Notes: generated by a model not told the origin, from the sequence alone. Shown: positions 9,303 through 18,263, counted from the stretch's first letter. The stretch is 64,000 bases of DNA from Legionella sp. PC1000 (GCF_014109805.1 NZ_CP059400.1:1334001-1398000); one strand, 5' to 3'. Made by a program: numbers and translations.

Positions 9303-10457
9303 ATGGATTTTGAATTCACAGCAGAACATTTGGCCTTTCGTGAGATGGCAGCTGATTTTGCGCGCGAGAAATTGGCTCCTATGGCTGATAATTGGGATGA
9401 GCATCATTATTTTCCCATGGAGGTGTTACGTGAGGCCGCCGCATTAGGAATGGCTGGGATGATGGCGCGTGAGGATATTGGTGGGGCACAATTAACACGG
9501 TTAGACTCCGCATTATTGTTTGAACAATTAGCAACAGGTTGTATCAGTACAAGTGCTTATCTTTCCATTCATAATATGGTTACTTCTTTAATTGATCGAT
9601 ATGCTGATGCTGAGTTACGAATGAAGTGGGGACCTAAATTAACCTCCATGGAGGTGTTCGGGAGTTATTGTTTGACAGAACCTGAATCCGGTTCTGATGC
9701 TGCCTCTTTAAAAACCAAGGCTGTGATAGATGGAGACTATTATGTTCTTAATGGCTCCAAAGCCTTTATTTCGGGTGGTTCAGTAAGTGATGTATATTTA
9801 TGTATGGTTCGTACTGGTGATGAGTCGCATCATGGGATAAGTTGCTTGTTAATTGAAAAAAATACGCCGGGATTAAGTTTTGGGAAATTAGAGAAAAAAT
9901 TGGGATGGCATAGTCAACCTACCTGTATGGTGTATTTTGAAAATTGCCGCGTACCCATTGCCAATCGTGTGGGTGATGAAGGCATGGGATTTAAAATTGC
10001 ATTGAATGCTTTAAATGGAGGGCGGATAAATATTGCCTCATGCTCATTAGGAGGTGCCCTTGCTTGCTTACGCTTAACTCAAAACTATATGCATGAGCGT
10101 AAACAATTTGGTAAACCGCTCACCGAGATGCAAGCATTACGTTTTTATTTTGCCGATATGCTTACCGATTACGAAGCAGCGCGTTTAATGGTTTATCGAG
10201 CAGCAAATGCGATGGATAAAAATGATTCTCAAGTCCCTCTATATTGCGCCATGGCGAAACGTTTGGCTACGGACGTTGCCTTCCGTATTTGTGACAAAGC
10301 AATGCAAATCCATGGGGGATATGGTTATTTACGTGATTATCAAATTGAGCGAATATTCAGGGACTTGCGAGTGCATCAAATTCTTGAAGGCACTAATGAA
10401 ATCATGCGAGAAATTGTAGCGAAGGCAACTTTGGATGAGGAGCACTTTTTGTGTTGA
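9303..10457 (+). CDS. Acyl-CoA dehydrogenase, probably isobutyryl-CoA/short branched chain
   Basis: FAD enzyme of 384 residues that oxidises acyl-CoA to the 2,3-enoyl-CoA. Family blocks: YCLTEPESGSDAAS for substrate and flavin binding, GISCLLIEKNTPGLSFG, RKQFGKPLTEMQALRF, MQIHGGYGYLRDYQIERIFRD and HQILEGTNEIMREI, where the Glu of LEGT is the catalytic base position of short-chain members. An AAGGA site lies seven bases before ATG 9303. It is followed by an enoyl-CoA hydratase and a 3-hydroxyisobutyryl-CoA hydrolase, so isobutyryl-CoA (valine pathway) is the most likely substrate; this is inferred from context. Confidence 0.9.
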   Translation: MDFEFTAEHLAFREMAADFAREKLAPMADNWDEHHYFPMEVLREAAALGMAGMMAREDIGGAQLTRLDSALLFEQLATGCISTSAYLSIHNMVTSLIDRYADAELRMKWGPKLTSMEVFGSYCLTEPESGSDAASLKTKAVIDGDYYVLNGSKAFISGGSVSDVYLCMVRTGDESHHGISCLLIEKNTPGLSFGKLEKKLGWHSQPTCMVYFENCRVPIANRVGDEGMGFKIALNALNGGRINIASCSLGGALACLRLTQNYMHERKQFGKPLTEMQALRFYFADMLTDYEAARLMVYRAANAMDKNDSQVPLYCAMAKRLATDVAFRICDKAMQIHGGYGYLRDYQIERIFRDLRVHQILEGTNEIMREIVAKATLDEEHFLC

Positions 10458-10475
10458 TTGATGTGCTTGGAGTTT

Positions 10476-10556
10476 GTAGCCTGGGTGCAGCGAAGCGGGA
10501 CCCGGGTTTTAGCGCTGCATACTATCCCGGGTTCCGCTTCGCTGCACCCAGGCTAC
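10476..10556. repeat. Dispersed palindrome, family A copy 1
   Basis: Almost perfect 31/31 hairpin: left arm begins GTAGCCTGGGTGCAGCGAAG and runs to CCCGGG; right arm from CCCGGG to CTTCGCTGCACCCAGGCTAC, with a 19-base loop. G+C-rich against its surroundings. It lies between the acyl-CoA dehydrogenase and enoyl-CoA hydratase genes. Related diverged copies occur at 21538-21616, 24232-24315 and 50247-50310. Confidence 0.85.
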
Positions 10557-10586
10557 GGTATGTTCTTACAGAAAAGGAGTAATGAA

Positions 10587-11363
10587 ATGAATTTAATTGA
10601 ACAAGATTTAGATAGCCAGGGAATTTTGACTTTAACTTTGAACAGACCCGAAAAGTTAAATGCTTTAAACTCCGAAGTATTAGATGCTTTAGAAGAATTA
10701 TTCCATTATGCAAAAATAAATCCAAAAGTTAAGGCATTAATAATTACTGGCCAGGGTAAAGCCTTTTGTGCCGGCGCAGATATTAACCGATTGGCTGAAT
10801 GTACTGCACAAACAGGATATGAATTTGCTTGTCGTGGACAAGAGGTCTTCCGTCTTTTAGAAACTTTAGGTAAGCCTTCATTAGCTGCAGTAAATGGATT
10901 TGCCTTTGGTGGCGGGTGTGAATTAGCAATTTCTGCAACATTAAGAATCGCTTCAACTAAAGCTCAATTCGGTCAACCAGAAGTAAAATTGGGGGTTATT
11001 CCTGGCTATGGCGGCACACAACGATTGGCCCGTTTAATCGGTAAAGGACGTGCTTTAGATTTATGTTTGACCGGACGATTTATTAATGCAGAAATGGCAT
11101 TACATTGGGGATTGGTGAGTGATATTGTAGAACCTGAGGCTTTGTTGGAGCATGGAAAAACATTATTGCGTGGAATTTTGAGTATGGCCCCTCTTGCGGT
11201 TGCAAGTGTTATCGAGGTTATTGATCATGGTTATGATTTGCCTTTAACCGAGGCCTTGCATCTGGAAGCAATTCACTTTGCTAAAGTATGTGCTTCTGAA
11301 GATAAACAAGAAGGGGTAACTGCATTTTTGGATAAACGAGCAGCTGAGTTCGAAGGAAGATAA
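10587..11363 (+). CDS. Enoyl-CoA hydratase (crotonase family)
   Basis: Hydrates 2,3-enoyl-CoA; 258 residues, the standard length. The oxyanion-hole region AFCAGADI and the two catalytic glutamates are present, in FGGGCELAIS and FGQPEVKLGVIPGYGGTQRL. I placed the start at ATG 10587 (MNLIEQDL), nine bases after AAAAGGAG; the frame can be extended upstream to 10458, but that extension reads through the palindrome at 10476-10556 and is not expected to be coding. Downstream gene starts three bases after the stop, so they are co-transcribed. Predicted to act on methacrylyl-CoA in valine degradation by context. Confidence 0.9.
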   Translation: MNLIEQDLDSQGILTLTLNRPEKLNALNSEVLDALEELFHYAKINPKVKALIITGQGKAFCAGADINRLAECTAQTGYEFACRGQEVFRLLETLGKPSLAAVNGFAFGGGCELAISATLRIASTKAQFGQPEVKLGVIPGYGGTQRLARLIGKGRALDLCLTGRFINAEMALHWGLVSDIVEPEALLEHGKTLLRGILSMAPLAVASVIEVIDHGYDLPLTEALHLEAIHFAKVCASEDKQEGVTAFLDKRAAEFEGR

Positions 11364-11365
11364 TC

Positions 11366-12418
11366 ATGACTGATGAAGTACTTTTTAATCAAGAAGGTTC
11401 ATTGGGCGTTATTACATTAAATAGACCCAGCGCGCTAAATGCACTGACTTTAAATATGATTCTCAATATACAAAGACAGTTAAGTCTTTGGAAAGACGAC
11501 GATACGATTCATGCGATAGTCGTGCGTGCTGCCTCAGGAAATGCATTTTGTGCTGGAGGAGATATACGTTCGCTTTATTTTTCCGGACAAGTAAATGATG
11601 CAGAGCAAATGCAATTTTTTTGGCACGAATACCGATTAAATCATTTTATTCACCATTTTAGTAAACCTTACATTTCTCTAATTGATGGCATTGTTATGGG
11701 AGGAGGGGTAGGGATTTCCATGCATGGAAGTCATCCTATAGCCAGCGAACGTTTCGTATTCGCTATGCCTGAAACAGGTATCGGTTTTTTTCCTGATATT
11801 GGTGCAAGCTATTTACTAACACGGTGTCCGGGATATTTGGGTACTTACTTAGGCTTGACCGGGAATCGTCTTGGTGCACACGATGCGGTGAAAGCTGGAT
11901 TGGTTAAAAAAATAGTGTCTTCGGAACAAATGCCTGCTTTGTATGATGCATTAATGAATGAAGATTTATCAATAGATGCTTTTGAACGTGTCAATCAATG
12001 TTTGCAGCGCTTTTCTGTTGTACCTGCTACTGAGGAGGTCAGTCAAATTAAGCCATTGATTGATGTTTGTTTTGCGCACCCAACAATTGAAATGATTCGC
12101 GCCTCCCTACAAAGCGCCAACACAGTATGGGCTGAAGCAGTTGATAATACTCTAGCCCAAAAATCTCCCCTGAGCCTTAAAGTTACGTTAGCTCAATTAC
12201 AAAAGGCAAAGGGGCTTTCTTTAGCACAATGCCTGCAAACCGACTATGACATCGTAAGTCATTTTATGCATGATTATGATTTTTATGAAGGAGTCAGGGC
12301 GTTATTGATTGATAAGGATAAAAATCCTCAATGGCATCCAGCGCGTTTGGATTTAGTTTCAGAGGAAATGGTTCAGAAATACTTCGAACGTTCTCATCCA
12401 GGTTTGGAATGGGTATAA
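11366..12418 (+). CDS. 3-hydroxyisobutyryl-CoA hydrolase
   Basis: Crotonase-superfamily hydrolase, 350 residues, longer than a hydratase as expected for this family. It shows FCAGGDIRSLY, the extended MGGGVGISMHGSHPIASERFVFAMPETGIGFFPDIGA region characteristic of 3-hydroxyisobutyryl-CoA hydrolases, and the C-terminal EGVRALLIDKDKNPQW block. It frees 3-hydroxyisobutyrate from CoA in valine breakdown. It follows the hydratase by two bases. Together with the dehydrogenase it gives three consecutive pathway steps, which supports the assignment. Confidence 0.9.
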   Translation: MTDEVLFNQEGSLGVITLNRPSALNALTLNMILNIQRQLSLWKDDDTIHAIVVRAASGNAFCAGGDIRSLYFSGQVNDAEQMQFFWHEYRLNHFIHHFSKPYISLIDGIVMGGGVGISMHGSHPIASERFVFAMPETGIGFFPDIGASYLLTRCPGYLGTYLGLTGNRLGAHDAVKAGLVKKIVSSEQMPALYDALMNEDLSIDAFERVNQCLQRFSVVPATEEVSQIKPLIDVCFAHPTIEMIRASLQSANTVWAEAVDNTLAQKSPLSLKVTLAQLQKAKGLSLAQCLQTDYDIVSHFMHDYDFYEGVRALLIDKDKNPQWHPARLDLVSEEMVQKYFERSHPGLEWV

Positions 12419-12448
12419 TTTCTTTTGGTTTTTTGTAAGACAAATTTG

Positions 12449-12485
12449 GATCGGTGTTGATAAATCTAATTTAACTACACCGATC
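12449..12485. terminator. Hairpin terminator between convergent units
   Basis: GATCGGTGT and ACACCGATC form a 9-bp stem with a 19-base loop, immediately after the valine operon and before the convergent small gene at 12518-12745. It likely ends transcription in one or both directions, though the T-run is weak. Confidence 0.6.
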
Positions 12486-12517
12486 TTTGAGATCATTCAT
12501 AACGATAAATGATGGGA

Positions 12518-12745
12518 TTAAAATCCAATTTTCATCCCTGGTCCGGATGCATGCAGTTCACTATCATTTTCAAGAGAAACATTTATATCATTTTTACTTT
12601 GCTCTTGTCCTTGCTCTTGTTTTTTTGCTTTTTTGTTAATATAAGTTCCGGCGTGATAAATACTACTACCTACTGTAGCTGCGCCAATAGAATAAGCTGT
12701 GGTTTCAAGAACTGGTTTGAAGAACATCCCAAGACGTGACATCAT
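12518..12745 (-). CDS. Small hypothetical protein, 75 residues
   Basis: Not recognised. The start at 12745 (MMSRLGMFFKP) is preceded by AAGGATGATAAA, a good ribosome site; a longer frame from 12802 lacks one and runs through a small inverted repeat. The N-terminal half is hydrophobic with Ala/Gly/Ser residues (TTAYSIGAATVGSSIYHAG) and could insert in a membrane; a charged KKAKKQEQGQEQ segment and a short Ser/Asn tail follow. It lies downstream of the carrier-like gene on the same strand, beyond a strong hairpin. Confidence 0.55.
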   Translation of the reverse strand: MMSRLGMFFKPVLETTAYSIGAATVGSSIYHAGTYINKKAKKQEQGQEQSKNDINVSLENDSELHASGPGMKIGF

Positions 12746-12827
12746 TTTATCATCCTTTTTAATAGTGTTAAAAGCTGCAATATATGGCTTAAAATTATGC
12801 ATTGCAGCTCTCTATAATACACTATTT

Positions 12828-12877
12828 TTGCATAGAGCAAACTATTTTATAAAATTTAATAAGTTTGCTCTATGCAA
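12828..12877. terminator. Strong 16-bp hairpin after the carrier-like gene
   Basis: TTGCATAGAGCAAACT at 12828-12843 and its exact complement AGTTTGCTCTATGCAA at 12862-12877 enclose an A/T-only loop. It follows the stop of the carrier-like gene (minus strand) with flanking A/T runs on both sides, so it is probably an intrinsic terminator working in that direction. Confidence 0.7.
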
Positions 12878-12890
12878 TTTTTCCTAAACA

Positions 12891-14357
12891 CTATTGTGGT
12901 TTGCTACCAGTGTCTTTTTCCTTTTCATTAGTTTCTTGAACCTCTTCAATACGAGGAGTTGTTTGTTTGCCCCCAAACATACTGTGCTTGGATTTCCCTG
13001 GTGAAGTGGGTTGATATTTTTCTGAAACAACTTTTGCCAGTGGTTCCGAACCCAGAGTTTCACCAACACCAGCAACCAGAGCAAAGATAACCCCTGTTAA
13101 GCCCATTCGCATGGGAACTTGTTTAAGAGCCATTGATCCAAAAGTTTTTAATGAAGCTTCTGGATTGCTGATGAAGCAGTAAAATAACTCTTTGGTTAAT
13201 TTAATTGTGCTTGCATTGTGCAGATGTCCATCTTTAACTGTAGATTGTACCAGTGCATAATCTTTAAATGATGTAAACGGATAAGAGAAAAAGGCAGCAG
13301 CCATACCACTGAACATTCCAGAAGTGAAATGAGCTACGTTTTTATCTTGAATCGGCAAGCTTTTTGCTATTCCTTCTTCAAGCACACATAAAGCAGCAAA
13401 ATTAACCATTCCAGAACCATATCTGGGTATAAATCCGCCCATCATTAGTTTCCATGCGTTATTAGGAGTTTTCCATACAAAATCAGTAGGGAGTAGACCT
13501 GGAACTTTTTTCAAGGTAGACAATGATTCAGGTATCTGGGTTACCAGGATATCGCCTAAAGCCATTGCCATAACATAACTGTAACTAATAGCGTATTTTT
13601 TACCCTCTTCTTTACCGATCTCATGTGCCCCTTCTTCTAATGGTTTGCTTCCACCTTTAGCGCCGGTAACGTAACCAGTTCGAACTAATGATCCTGAAAT
13701 TGAAGCTCCAGTTCCAGCATACAATAGTTTTGCGACACTCCATATTCCTCCTGTATAAGGAGGTATCATTGTACCGCTCTTGGATAAATTAACTAACATC
13801 GTTTTTACCGGACTTTGAACAGCTACGATGCTTAAGCTTGTTGCTAATGCAACGGTTGCAAAGTTTGTTCCATTCCAAAGTTGTTGGTGCACTGTTTCCT
13901 TTGATGGTACGAATGACCAAGCGTAGCTAGGTAAATCCCATACCGGTGAAGGCGTAGTTTTTTTCCCGGATTTTTGGCTTTGTAAATTATGTTTTACCAC
14001 ATCAAGTGGAGTGATGAACCATGAAGTAGGAAAGAAATTGGGCATACTCCATACTGGCGTAGTTCCAGATTGTTGTTTCACTTTTGGAGTTTGCATTCTT
14101 TGCTTTACTATATCGAACGGTGTGCTGAACCATGGCATCTTGCTTAGATCAGGAAACCATGGAGCAGGGGTTAGGTTTGGAAAATTCCATACCGGTGAAG
14201 CACCAGGTTTTTGCCCAGTTTTTGAAGCTTGTAGTTTTTGTTTTACTACGTCCAGGGGCATTGTTAATCCTGGAATGGGTACTATGGGTAAAGACCATAT
14301 AGGTGTCGTAGTTTTTTGTCCTGTTTTAGGAGTTTGAGTTTCTTTTTTAGTCTGCAT
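12891..14357 (-). CDS. Mitochondrial-carrier-like protein with repeated N-terminal signature motifs; candidate Dot/Icm effector
   Basis: The 488-residue protein has two parts. Residues 18-160 are a proline-rich tail built of about four repeats that begin with PxW[SND]xP; three of them contain a carrier signature PxDxxKx[KRQ]-like motif (PLDVVKQKLQ at 34, PFDIVKQRMQ at 80, PLDVVKHNLQ at 117). Residues 160-450 resemble a carrier body with hydrophobic segments and degenerate signature positions at P183, P276 and P360 (YPFTSFKD), spaced about 90 residues as in three-repeat mitochondrial carriers. The C-terminal 20 residues are Glu-rich, as in Dot/Icm substrates. L. pneumophila has a secreted nucleotide carrier, LncP, of this superfamily. 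A PmrA-box-like promoter lies upstream. No strong ribosome site precedes ATG 14357. Orthology to LncP is unproven. Confidence 0.72.
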   Translation of the reverse strand: MQTKKETQTPKTGQKTTTPIWSLPIVPIPGLTMPLDVVKQKLQASKTGQKPGASPVWNFPNLTPAPWFPDLSKMPWFSTPFDIVKQRMQTPKVKQQSGTTPVWSMPNFFPTSWFITPLDVVKHNLQSQKSGKKTTPSPVWDLPSYAWSFVPSKETVHQQLWNGTNFATVALATSLSIVAVQSPVKTMLVNLSKSGTMIPPYTGGIWSVAKLLYAGTGASISGSLVRTGYVTGAKGGSKPLEEGAHEIGKEEGKKYAISYSYVMAMALGDILVTQIPESLSTLKKVPGLLPTDFVWKTPNNAWKLMMGGFIPRYGSGMVNFAALCVLEEGIAKSLPIQDKNVAHFTSGMFSGMAAAFFSYPFTSFKDYALVQSTVKDGHLHNASTIKLTKELFYCFISNPEASLKTFGSMALKQVPMRMGLTGVIFALVAGVGETLGSEPLAKVVSEKYQPTSPGKSKHSMFGGKQTTPRIEEVQETNEKEKDTGSKPQ

Positions 14358-14393
14358 GATAATACTTTAAGTCAATTGTTAAATAGGATTTGT

Positions 14394-14426
14394 ATTATAA
14401 GGAGCAAAAATTAACTGAACCTTAAG
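14394..14426 (-). promoter_or_regulatory. PmrA-box-like promoter of the carrier-like gene
   Basis: On the minus strand: CTTAAG, five bases, GTTAAT, ten bases, then TATAAT. The tandem TTAA half-sites with 11-bp periodicity occupy the place of a -35 element. Exactly the same spacing is found upstream of the gene at 26741. This is the layout of PmrA-activated promoters; binding is inferred. Confidence 0.6.
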
Positions 14427-14471
14427 AAAAATGAATAATTAGAACAAAAAAAAATCGTGAGGATTATTTTA

Positions 14472-14487
14472 TGGGCACAAGGGTGCC
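14472..14487. other. Short perfect palindrome in a gene-poor gap (14427-14670)
   Basis: GGGCAC-AAGG-GTGCCC forms a compact six-bp hairpin. The surrounding stretch between the carrier-like gene promoter and the next gene has no convincing frame. It may be part of a terminator or a small RNA; I cannot tell. Confidence 0.35.
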
Positions 14488-14670
14488 CAAATTGAGCAAA
14501 AACTCCCAGAATTTTGCTTGCTTTATTGAGGCTGGCGATGAAAAAAAGTCTTTTATTTATAGACACTTATATCGAGATACATCTGTAGGTGCAGAAATAA
14601 AATTTTAATCTGGGAGATAGAGTATATTTATTTTAAAAAATTTAATAACAAAATTGCTTCAATGTAACAA

Positions 14671-14952
14671 TTATTTTAACCAATCGCTGAGAATATCAAT
14701 AATTTTCTGTGCTTGATCCTCGCTGGATATATTAAATTTGGATTTTTGCCAATATTGATTATTCCGTTTTTGATAACGTCGAATTGAAAATTTAACGGGT
14801 CCATAATCATTTTGGGCGTTATCCCAATCCTGATACTTAAACATAATCGTAGTCCAGGCGCCTTTACTCAATACCTTCTTATCCAGCTCTTTAACGGTGT
14901 CTGTCCCATTTTCACTAAATGCAACAGTGATTTCATCTATGCTTGCAGTCAT
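14671..14952 (-). CDS. Conserved small hypothetical protein, 93 residues
   Basis: I do not know the function. The pattern TTIMFKYQDWD...GPVKFSIRRYQKR...SKFNISSEDQAQKIIDIL resembles a small cytosolic protein found in many proteobacteria. No signal peptide or membrane segment. It is soluble, charged and single-domain by appearance. It stands alone, with gaps on both sides. Confidence 0.65.
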   Translation of the reverse strand: MTASIDEITVAFSENGTDTVKELDKKVLSKGAWTTIMFKYQDWDNAQNDYGPVKFSIRRYQKRNNQYWQKSKFNISSEDQAQKIIDILSDWLK

Positions 14953-15138
14953 TTCAAAACGTACCTCAATAAGTAGTCCAAAAAAAGCAGTGGCCTCATC
15001 AATTTAAATAGAGTTCTGCCCTAAAATTTTGAGAGTTTATCTTATTTTTTTAACTTGCCATAGTGTTGAACTGTGATTTGCGAAAAAATAGAGAACAGAA
15101 TGAATTAAGTAATGATACATCCGATCACATTTTGCGGA

Positions 15139-15705
15139 CTATTGAATGGATTGCAATTTACCATTAACAAAAGTCATGGTAACGGCAGGTTGGTACTCCC
15201 CAGGCTGATAGAGCCAAACTTGAGGTTTTTCCGCTGTTGGGACAACTTCATTGATAAACGTATTATTTACCATAGAAGGAGAACCACAGGAATAATACAC
15301 TTTTTGTACTGGATCCCCTGCCTGAATGTTTGCTCCCTGACAAATAGATACCGCATTACTATCTGAGCCATTTAATTTAATAGAACGTACTTTTTGATTT
15401 ACAACATCGACTTCCAATGTTGCGCCGCCGCTGCCGGTGGGGACGTTCCATACTCCGTAAAAGGCGGTTTGAGTTCCCATATTATTATAAATGAGCTGTT
15501 GCATGGGAATTTTTTGTATAAGAGGTTGATTTGACTCTTGTTGGCTCACTGGTTGGCCACATGCTGCTATTACTTCATCAGGTGTCATTCCTAAATTAAT
15601 GTACCCGTGGTTTTGTGGGCAATAATAAGATTGAGTATCAGCAAATAAACTAAAAGGTAAAAGGATTAATCCTAAGCCAGTGCTACTGAGGAACGTCAAT
15701 TTCAT
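15139..15705 (-). CDS. Exported DUF2845-type protein
   Basis: Signal peptide MKLTFLSSTGLGLILLPFSLFA, then a mature protein with two copies of a small fold, each starting with a Cys and a GMT/GD..V..CG.P pattern (INLGMTPDEVIAACGQP and IQAGDPVQKVYYSCGSP). This duplicated CGxP motif is what I associate with DUF2845. Four Cys suggest disulphides in the periplasm. Function unknown. Confidence 0.7.
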   Translation of the reverse strand: MKLTFLSSTGLGLILLPFSLFADTQSYYCPQNHGYINLGMTPDEVIAACGQPVSQQESNQPLIQKIPMQQLIYNNMGTQTAFYGVWNVPTGSGGATLEVDVVNQKVRSIKLNGSDSNAVSICQGANIQAGDPVQKVYYSCGSPSMVNNTFINEVVPTAEKPQVWLYQPGEYQPAVTMTFVNGKLQSIQ

Positions 15706-15751
15706 AATTCAATCCTGATAATCCTCTGCTTAAAATTAAGTATAGCCGCTT

Positions 15752-16327
15752 TTATAATAATCTCCAGGGCAGATTTGCGTTAATGAATAAGGTAATAATT
15801 TTCAATAAAACCAGGATGATAAAAGGAGAAAAATCAAAACCAGAAATATCCGGGATAATCTTTCTACCGAGTCTTAGCAAAGGTTCTGTTAACAAACGTA
15901 AGAAGTCAGCAATTGGACCTTGCCATTCTGGATTGATAAAGCTCATGATGACCCGGATAAGTATGGCATAAAATAAAATATCGCAAGGTTGAATGATTAA
16001 GTCAGCAATTATATAAATGAATATGAATACAATCGGGATTATTCCATTTAAGGCAAGGAGGCTAATGCAGATAATTTTTAGTAGTTCAACTAAAACCAAG
16101 GTGATAATGGCTGGGATATCATATTTTTGTCCGGGTTTATAAGGCTGTTTTGATATCAGTTGAATTGGGTTGACTATAGGGTTAGTTACTTTATAAATAA
16201 GTTGGCTTACGGGATGAAGTGCGCTGACACGTAAATAACGAAGCGCGATGCGAAGCCATAAACTGAAAATAACTAGTGAAAAAAATAAAGAAACAATAAA
16301 TAGTGTTACGGCAATAAGACCAGACAT
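15752..16327 (-). CDS. YggT family membrane protein
   Basis: Integral membrane protein of 191 residues with two YggT repeats: each has a hydrophobic helix followed by a loop with the ...NPE...G.. or P...P pattern (VTNPIVNPIQLISK; LIRVIMSFINPEW...PLLRLGRKIIPDISGFDFSPFI). YggT proteins accompany yggS next to pilT in many gamma-proteobacteria, as here; roles proposed include osmotic tolerance and cell-envelope function. The gene starts about 55 bp after yggS ends and is probably co-transcribed. Confidence 0.88.
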   Translation of the reverse strand: MSGLIAVTLFIVSLFFSLVIFSLWLRIALRYLRVSALHPVSQLIYKVTNPIVNPIQLISKQPYKPGQKYDIPAIITLVLVELLKIICISLLALNGIIPIVFIFIYIIADLIIQPCDILFYAILIRVIMSFINPEWQGPIADFLRLLTEPLLRLGRKIIPDISGFDFSPFIILVLLKIITLFINANLPWRLL

Positions 16328-16384
16328 ATTTTCCCCTATCCTGCATTTATTACAACTGACTTATTTGGATTATATCGCGTCGCT

Positions 16385-17071
16385 TTATTTTTGTCGCTCA
16401 CCAAATAATGCCCGGCCAACACGTACTATAGTAGTTCCTGCTTTAATCGCAGGGACTAAATCATCGCTCATTCCCATGGATAATGTATCCATATTGAGTC
16501 CGAGCTCCTGATTTAGTGCATGCATGAGTTGATTGAGTTGAATAAATAGGTCATATTGTGTTTGTGTATCTAGTTGGGGGGGCGGGATAGTCATCAAACC
16601 TCTTAACTTGAGGTGAGGAAGTTGACTGATTGCCAAAGCCAGTTCAGCAGCATCTTCAGGAGGAATTCCTGATTTTGTTTTTTCATCTACTAAACTAATT
16701 TGTAAACAGATGTTGAGTGGATCTAAATGAGTTGGACGATACTCATTGAGATACTGGGCGATTTTCAAGCGGCTAACACTGTGAACCCAACTAAATGAAG
16801 TGGCAATCCCTTTGGTTTTATTGCTTTGAATGGGGCCAATGAAATGCCAGCATATAGGCATGTTTTTTAATGCATTTATTTTTTGTTGTGCTTCCTGGAA
16901 ATAGCTTTCTCCAAAATGGATAACTCCAAGATGAAATAATTGGCTAATCGCCTCGATACTTTGTTGTTTGCTGACAGCAAGTAATAGAACGCCCCCGGGT
17001 TCTCTGCCAAAATCCTGTTCAGATTGCCTAATTAATTGTTTTATTTGATATAGATTTTGCTGAAGACTCAT
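16385..17071 (-). CDS. yggS: YggS family pyridoxal-phosphate homeostasis protein
   Basis: PLP-binding alanine-racemase-fold protein that controls the free PLP pool. The Schiff-base Lys lies in LLLAVSKQQS near residue 33; other family blocks are HFIGPIQSNKTKGIA, WVHSVSRLKIAQYLN and the phosphate-binding end SMGMSDDLVPAIKAGTTIVRVGRALFG. 228 residues, usual length. Divergent from pilT, the standard neighbour. Confidence 0.94.
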   Translation of the reverse strand: MSLQQNLYQIKQLIRQSEQDFGREPGGVLLLAVSKQQSIEAISQLFHLGVIHFGESYFQEAQQKINALKNMPICWHFIGPIQSNKTKGIATSFSWVHSVSRLKIAQYLNEYRPTHLDPLNICLQISLVDEKTKSGIPPEDAAELALAISQLPHLKLRGLMTIPPPQLDTQTQYDLFIQLNQLMHALNQELGLNMDTLSMGMSDDLVPAIKAGTTIVRVGRALFGERQK

Positions 17072-17228
17072 GATTATTTAGGTATATGTACAAACCTTAA
17101 CAATAGCAAAAGAAACACTATTTGCCGAGTATCACTTCGTGAGTTAATCTAATAGCATCATAATTTTGTGGTTGGACGGTACTAAGGGTTCAACCTATTA
17201 TTGATTAATAATCAGGACGAATTAAGCA

Positions 17229-18263
17229 ATGGATATAGCAGAACTATTGGCGTTTTCAGTAAAAAATAAATCATCAGATTTGCATCTTTCTGCAGGATTA
17301 CCTCCAATGATTCGTGTGGATGGCGATTTGCGCAAAATCAATTTACCAGCCTTGGAACATAAAGAGGTAATAAAAATCATCTATGATGTGATGAATGACC
17401 GGCAAAGGAAAGAATTTGAAGAATTTTTGGAAACTGATTTTTCTTTTGAAATAACTAATCTAGCCCGTTTTAGGGTGAACGTATTTAATCAACTGCGTGG
17501 GGCAGCAGCTGTTTTTCGTACTATTCCTTCTGAAATTTTAAGTATGAATGATTTAGGATTACCGGCTATTTTTGAAGAAATGGCCAGTTATCCTAAAGGA
17601 TTGGTACTTATTACTGGTCCAACAGGATCAGGAAAAAGCACGACTCTGGCTGCCATCATCGATTACATCAACTCAAATCGTTATGATCACATTTTAACTG
17701 TGGAGGATCCTATAGAGTTTGTACATCAAAGCAAAAAATGTTTGTTAAATCAACGCGAGGTTCATCGAGATACACTGAGCTTTAATGCTGCTTTACGTTC
17801 TGCATTACGTGAGGATCCTGATGTGATTTTGGTGGGCGAGTTACGCGATCTGGAAACGATTCGTTTAGCAATGACCGCCGCGGAAACCGGGCATTTAGTT
17901 TTTGGCACCTTACATACTAATTCTGCAACCAAAACCATCAATAGGATCATTGATGTGTTCCCCGCTGAGGAAAAATCCATGGTGCGTTCGATGTTATCTG
18001 AATCACTGCAGGCTGTAGTCGCGCAATCCTTATTGAAGAAAAATGGTGGTGGGCGAGTTGCTGCTTTGGAAATTATGATTTGTACCGGTGCGATACGAAA
18101 TTTAATTCGTGAAGATAAAGTGGCACAAATGTATTCTTCTATCCAAACAGGTCAGGCAAAAGGCATGCAAACCTTAGATCAGCATTTAACTGAACTGGTG
18201 AAAAAAAATATAATTTCTACTCATACCGCACGTGATATGGCAATTGATAAGGCTTTATTTTAA
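17229..18263 (+). CDS. pilT: Type IV pilus retraction ATPase PilT
   Basis: Hexameric cytoplasmic ATPase that powers pilus depolymerisation and twitching. It has the PilT N-terminal motif SSDLHLSAGLPPMIRVDGDL, Walker A GPTGSGKST, the Asp box, Walker B-like VILVGELRDLETIR with the AIRNLIRE C-terminal retraction motif, and His box GTLHTNSA. 344 residues. AGGACG stands before ATG 17229. Located opposite yggS, as in many genomes. Confidence 0.95.
   Translation: MDIAELLAFSVKNKSSDLHLSAGLPPMIRVDGDLRKINLPALEHKEVIKIIYDVMNDRQRKEFEEFLETDFSFEITNLARFRVNVFNQLRGAAAVFRTIPSEILSMNDLGLPAIFEEMASYPKGLVLITGPTGSGKSTTLAAIIDYINSNRYDHILTVEDPIEFVHQSKKCLLNQREVHRDTLSFNAALRSALREDPDVILVGELRDLETIRLAMTAAETGHLVFGTLHTNSATKTINRIIDVFPAEEKSMVRSMLSESLQAVVAQSLLKKNGGGRVAALEIMICTGAIRNLIREDKVAQMYSSIQTGQAKGMQTLDQHLTELVKKNIISTHTARDMAIDKALF

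Noticed and set aside
10458..10586. N-terminal extension of the enoyl-CoA hydratase
   Set aside because: It reads through a palindrome and lies upstream of a strong ribosome site and standard N-terminus at 10587.
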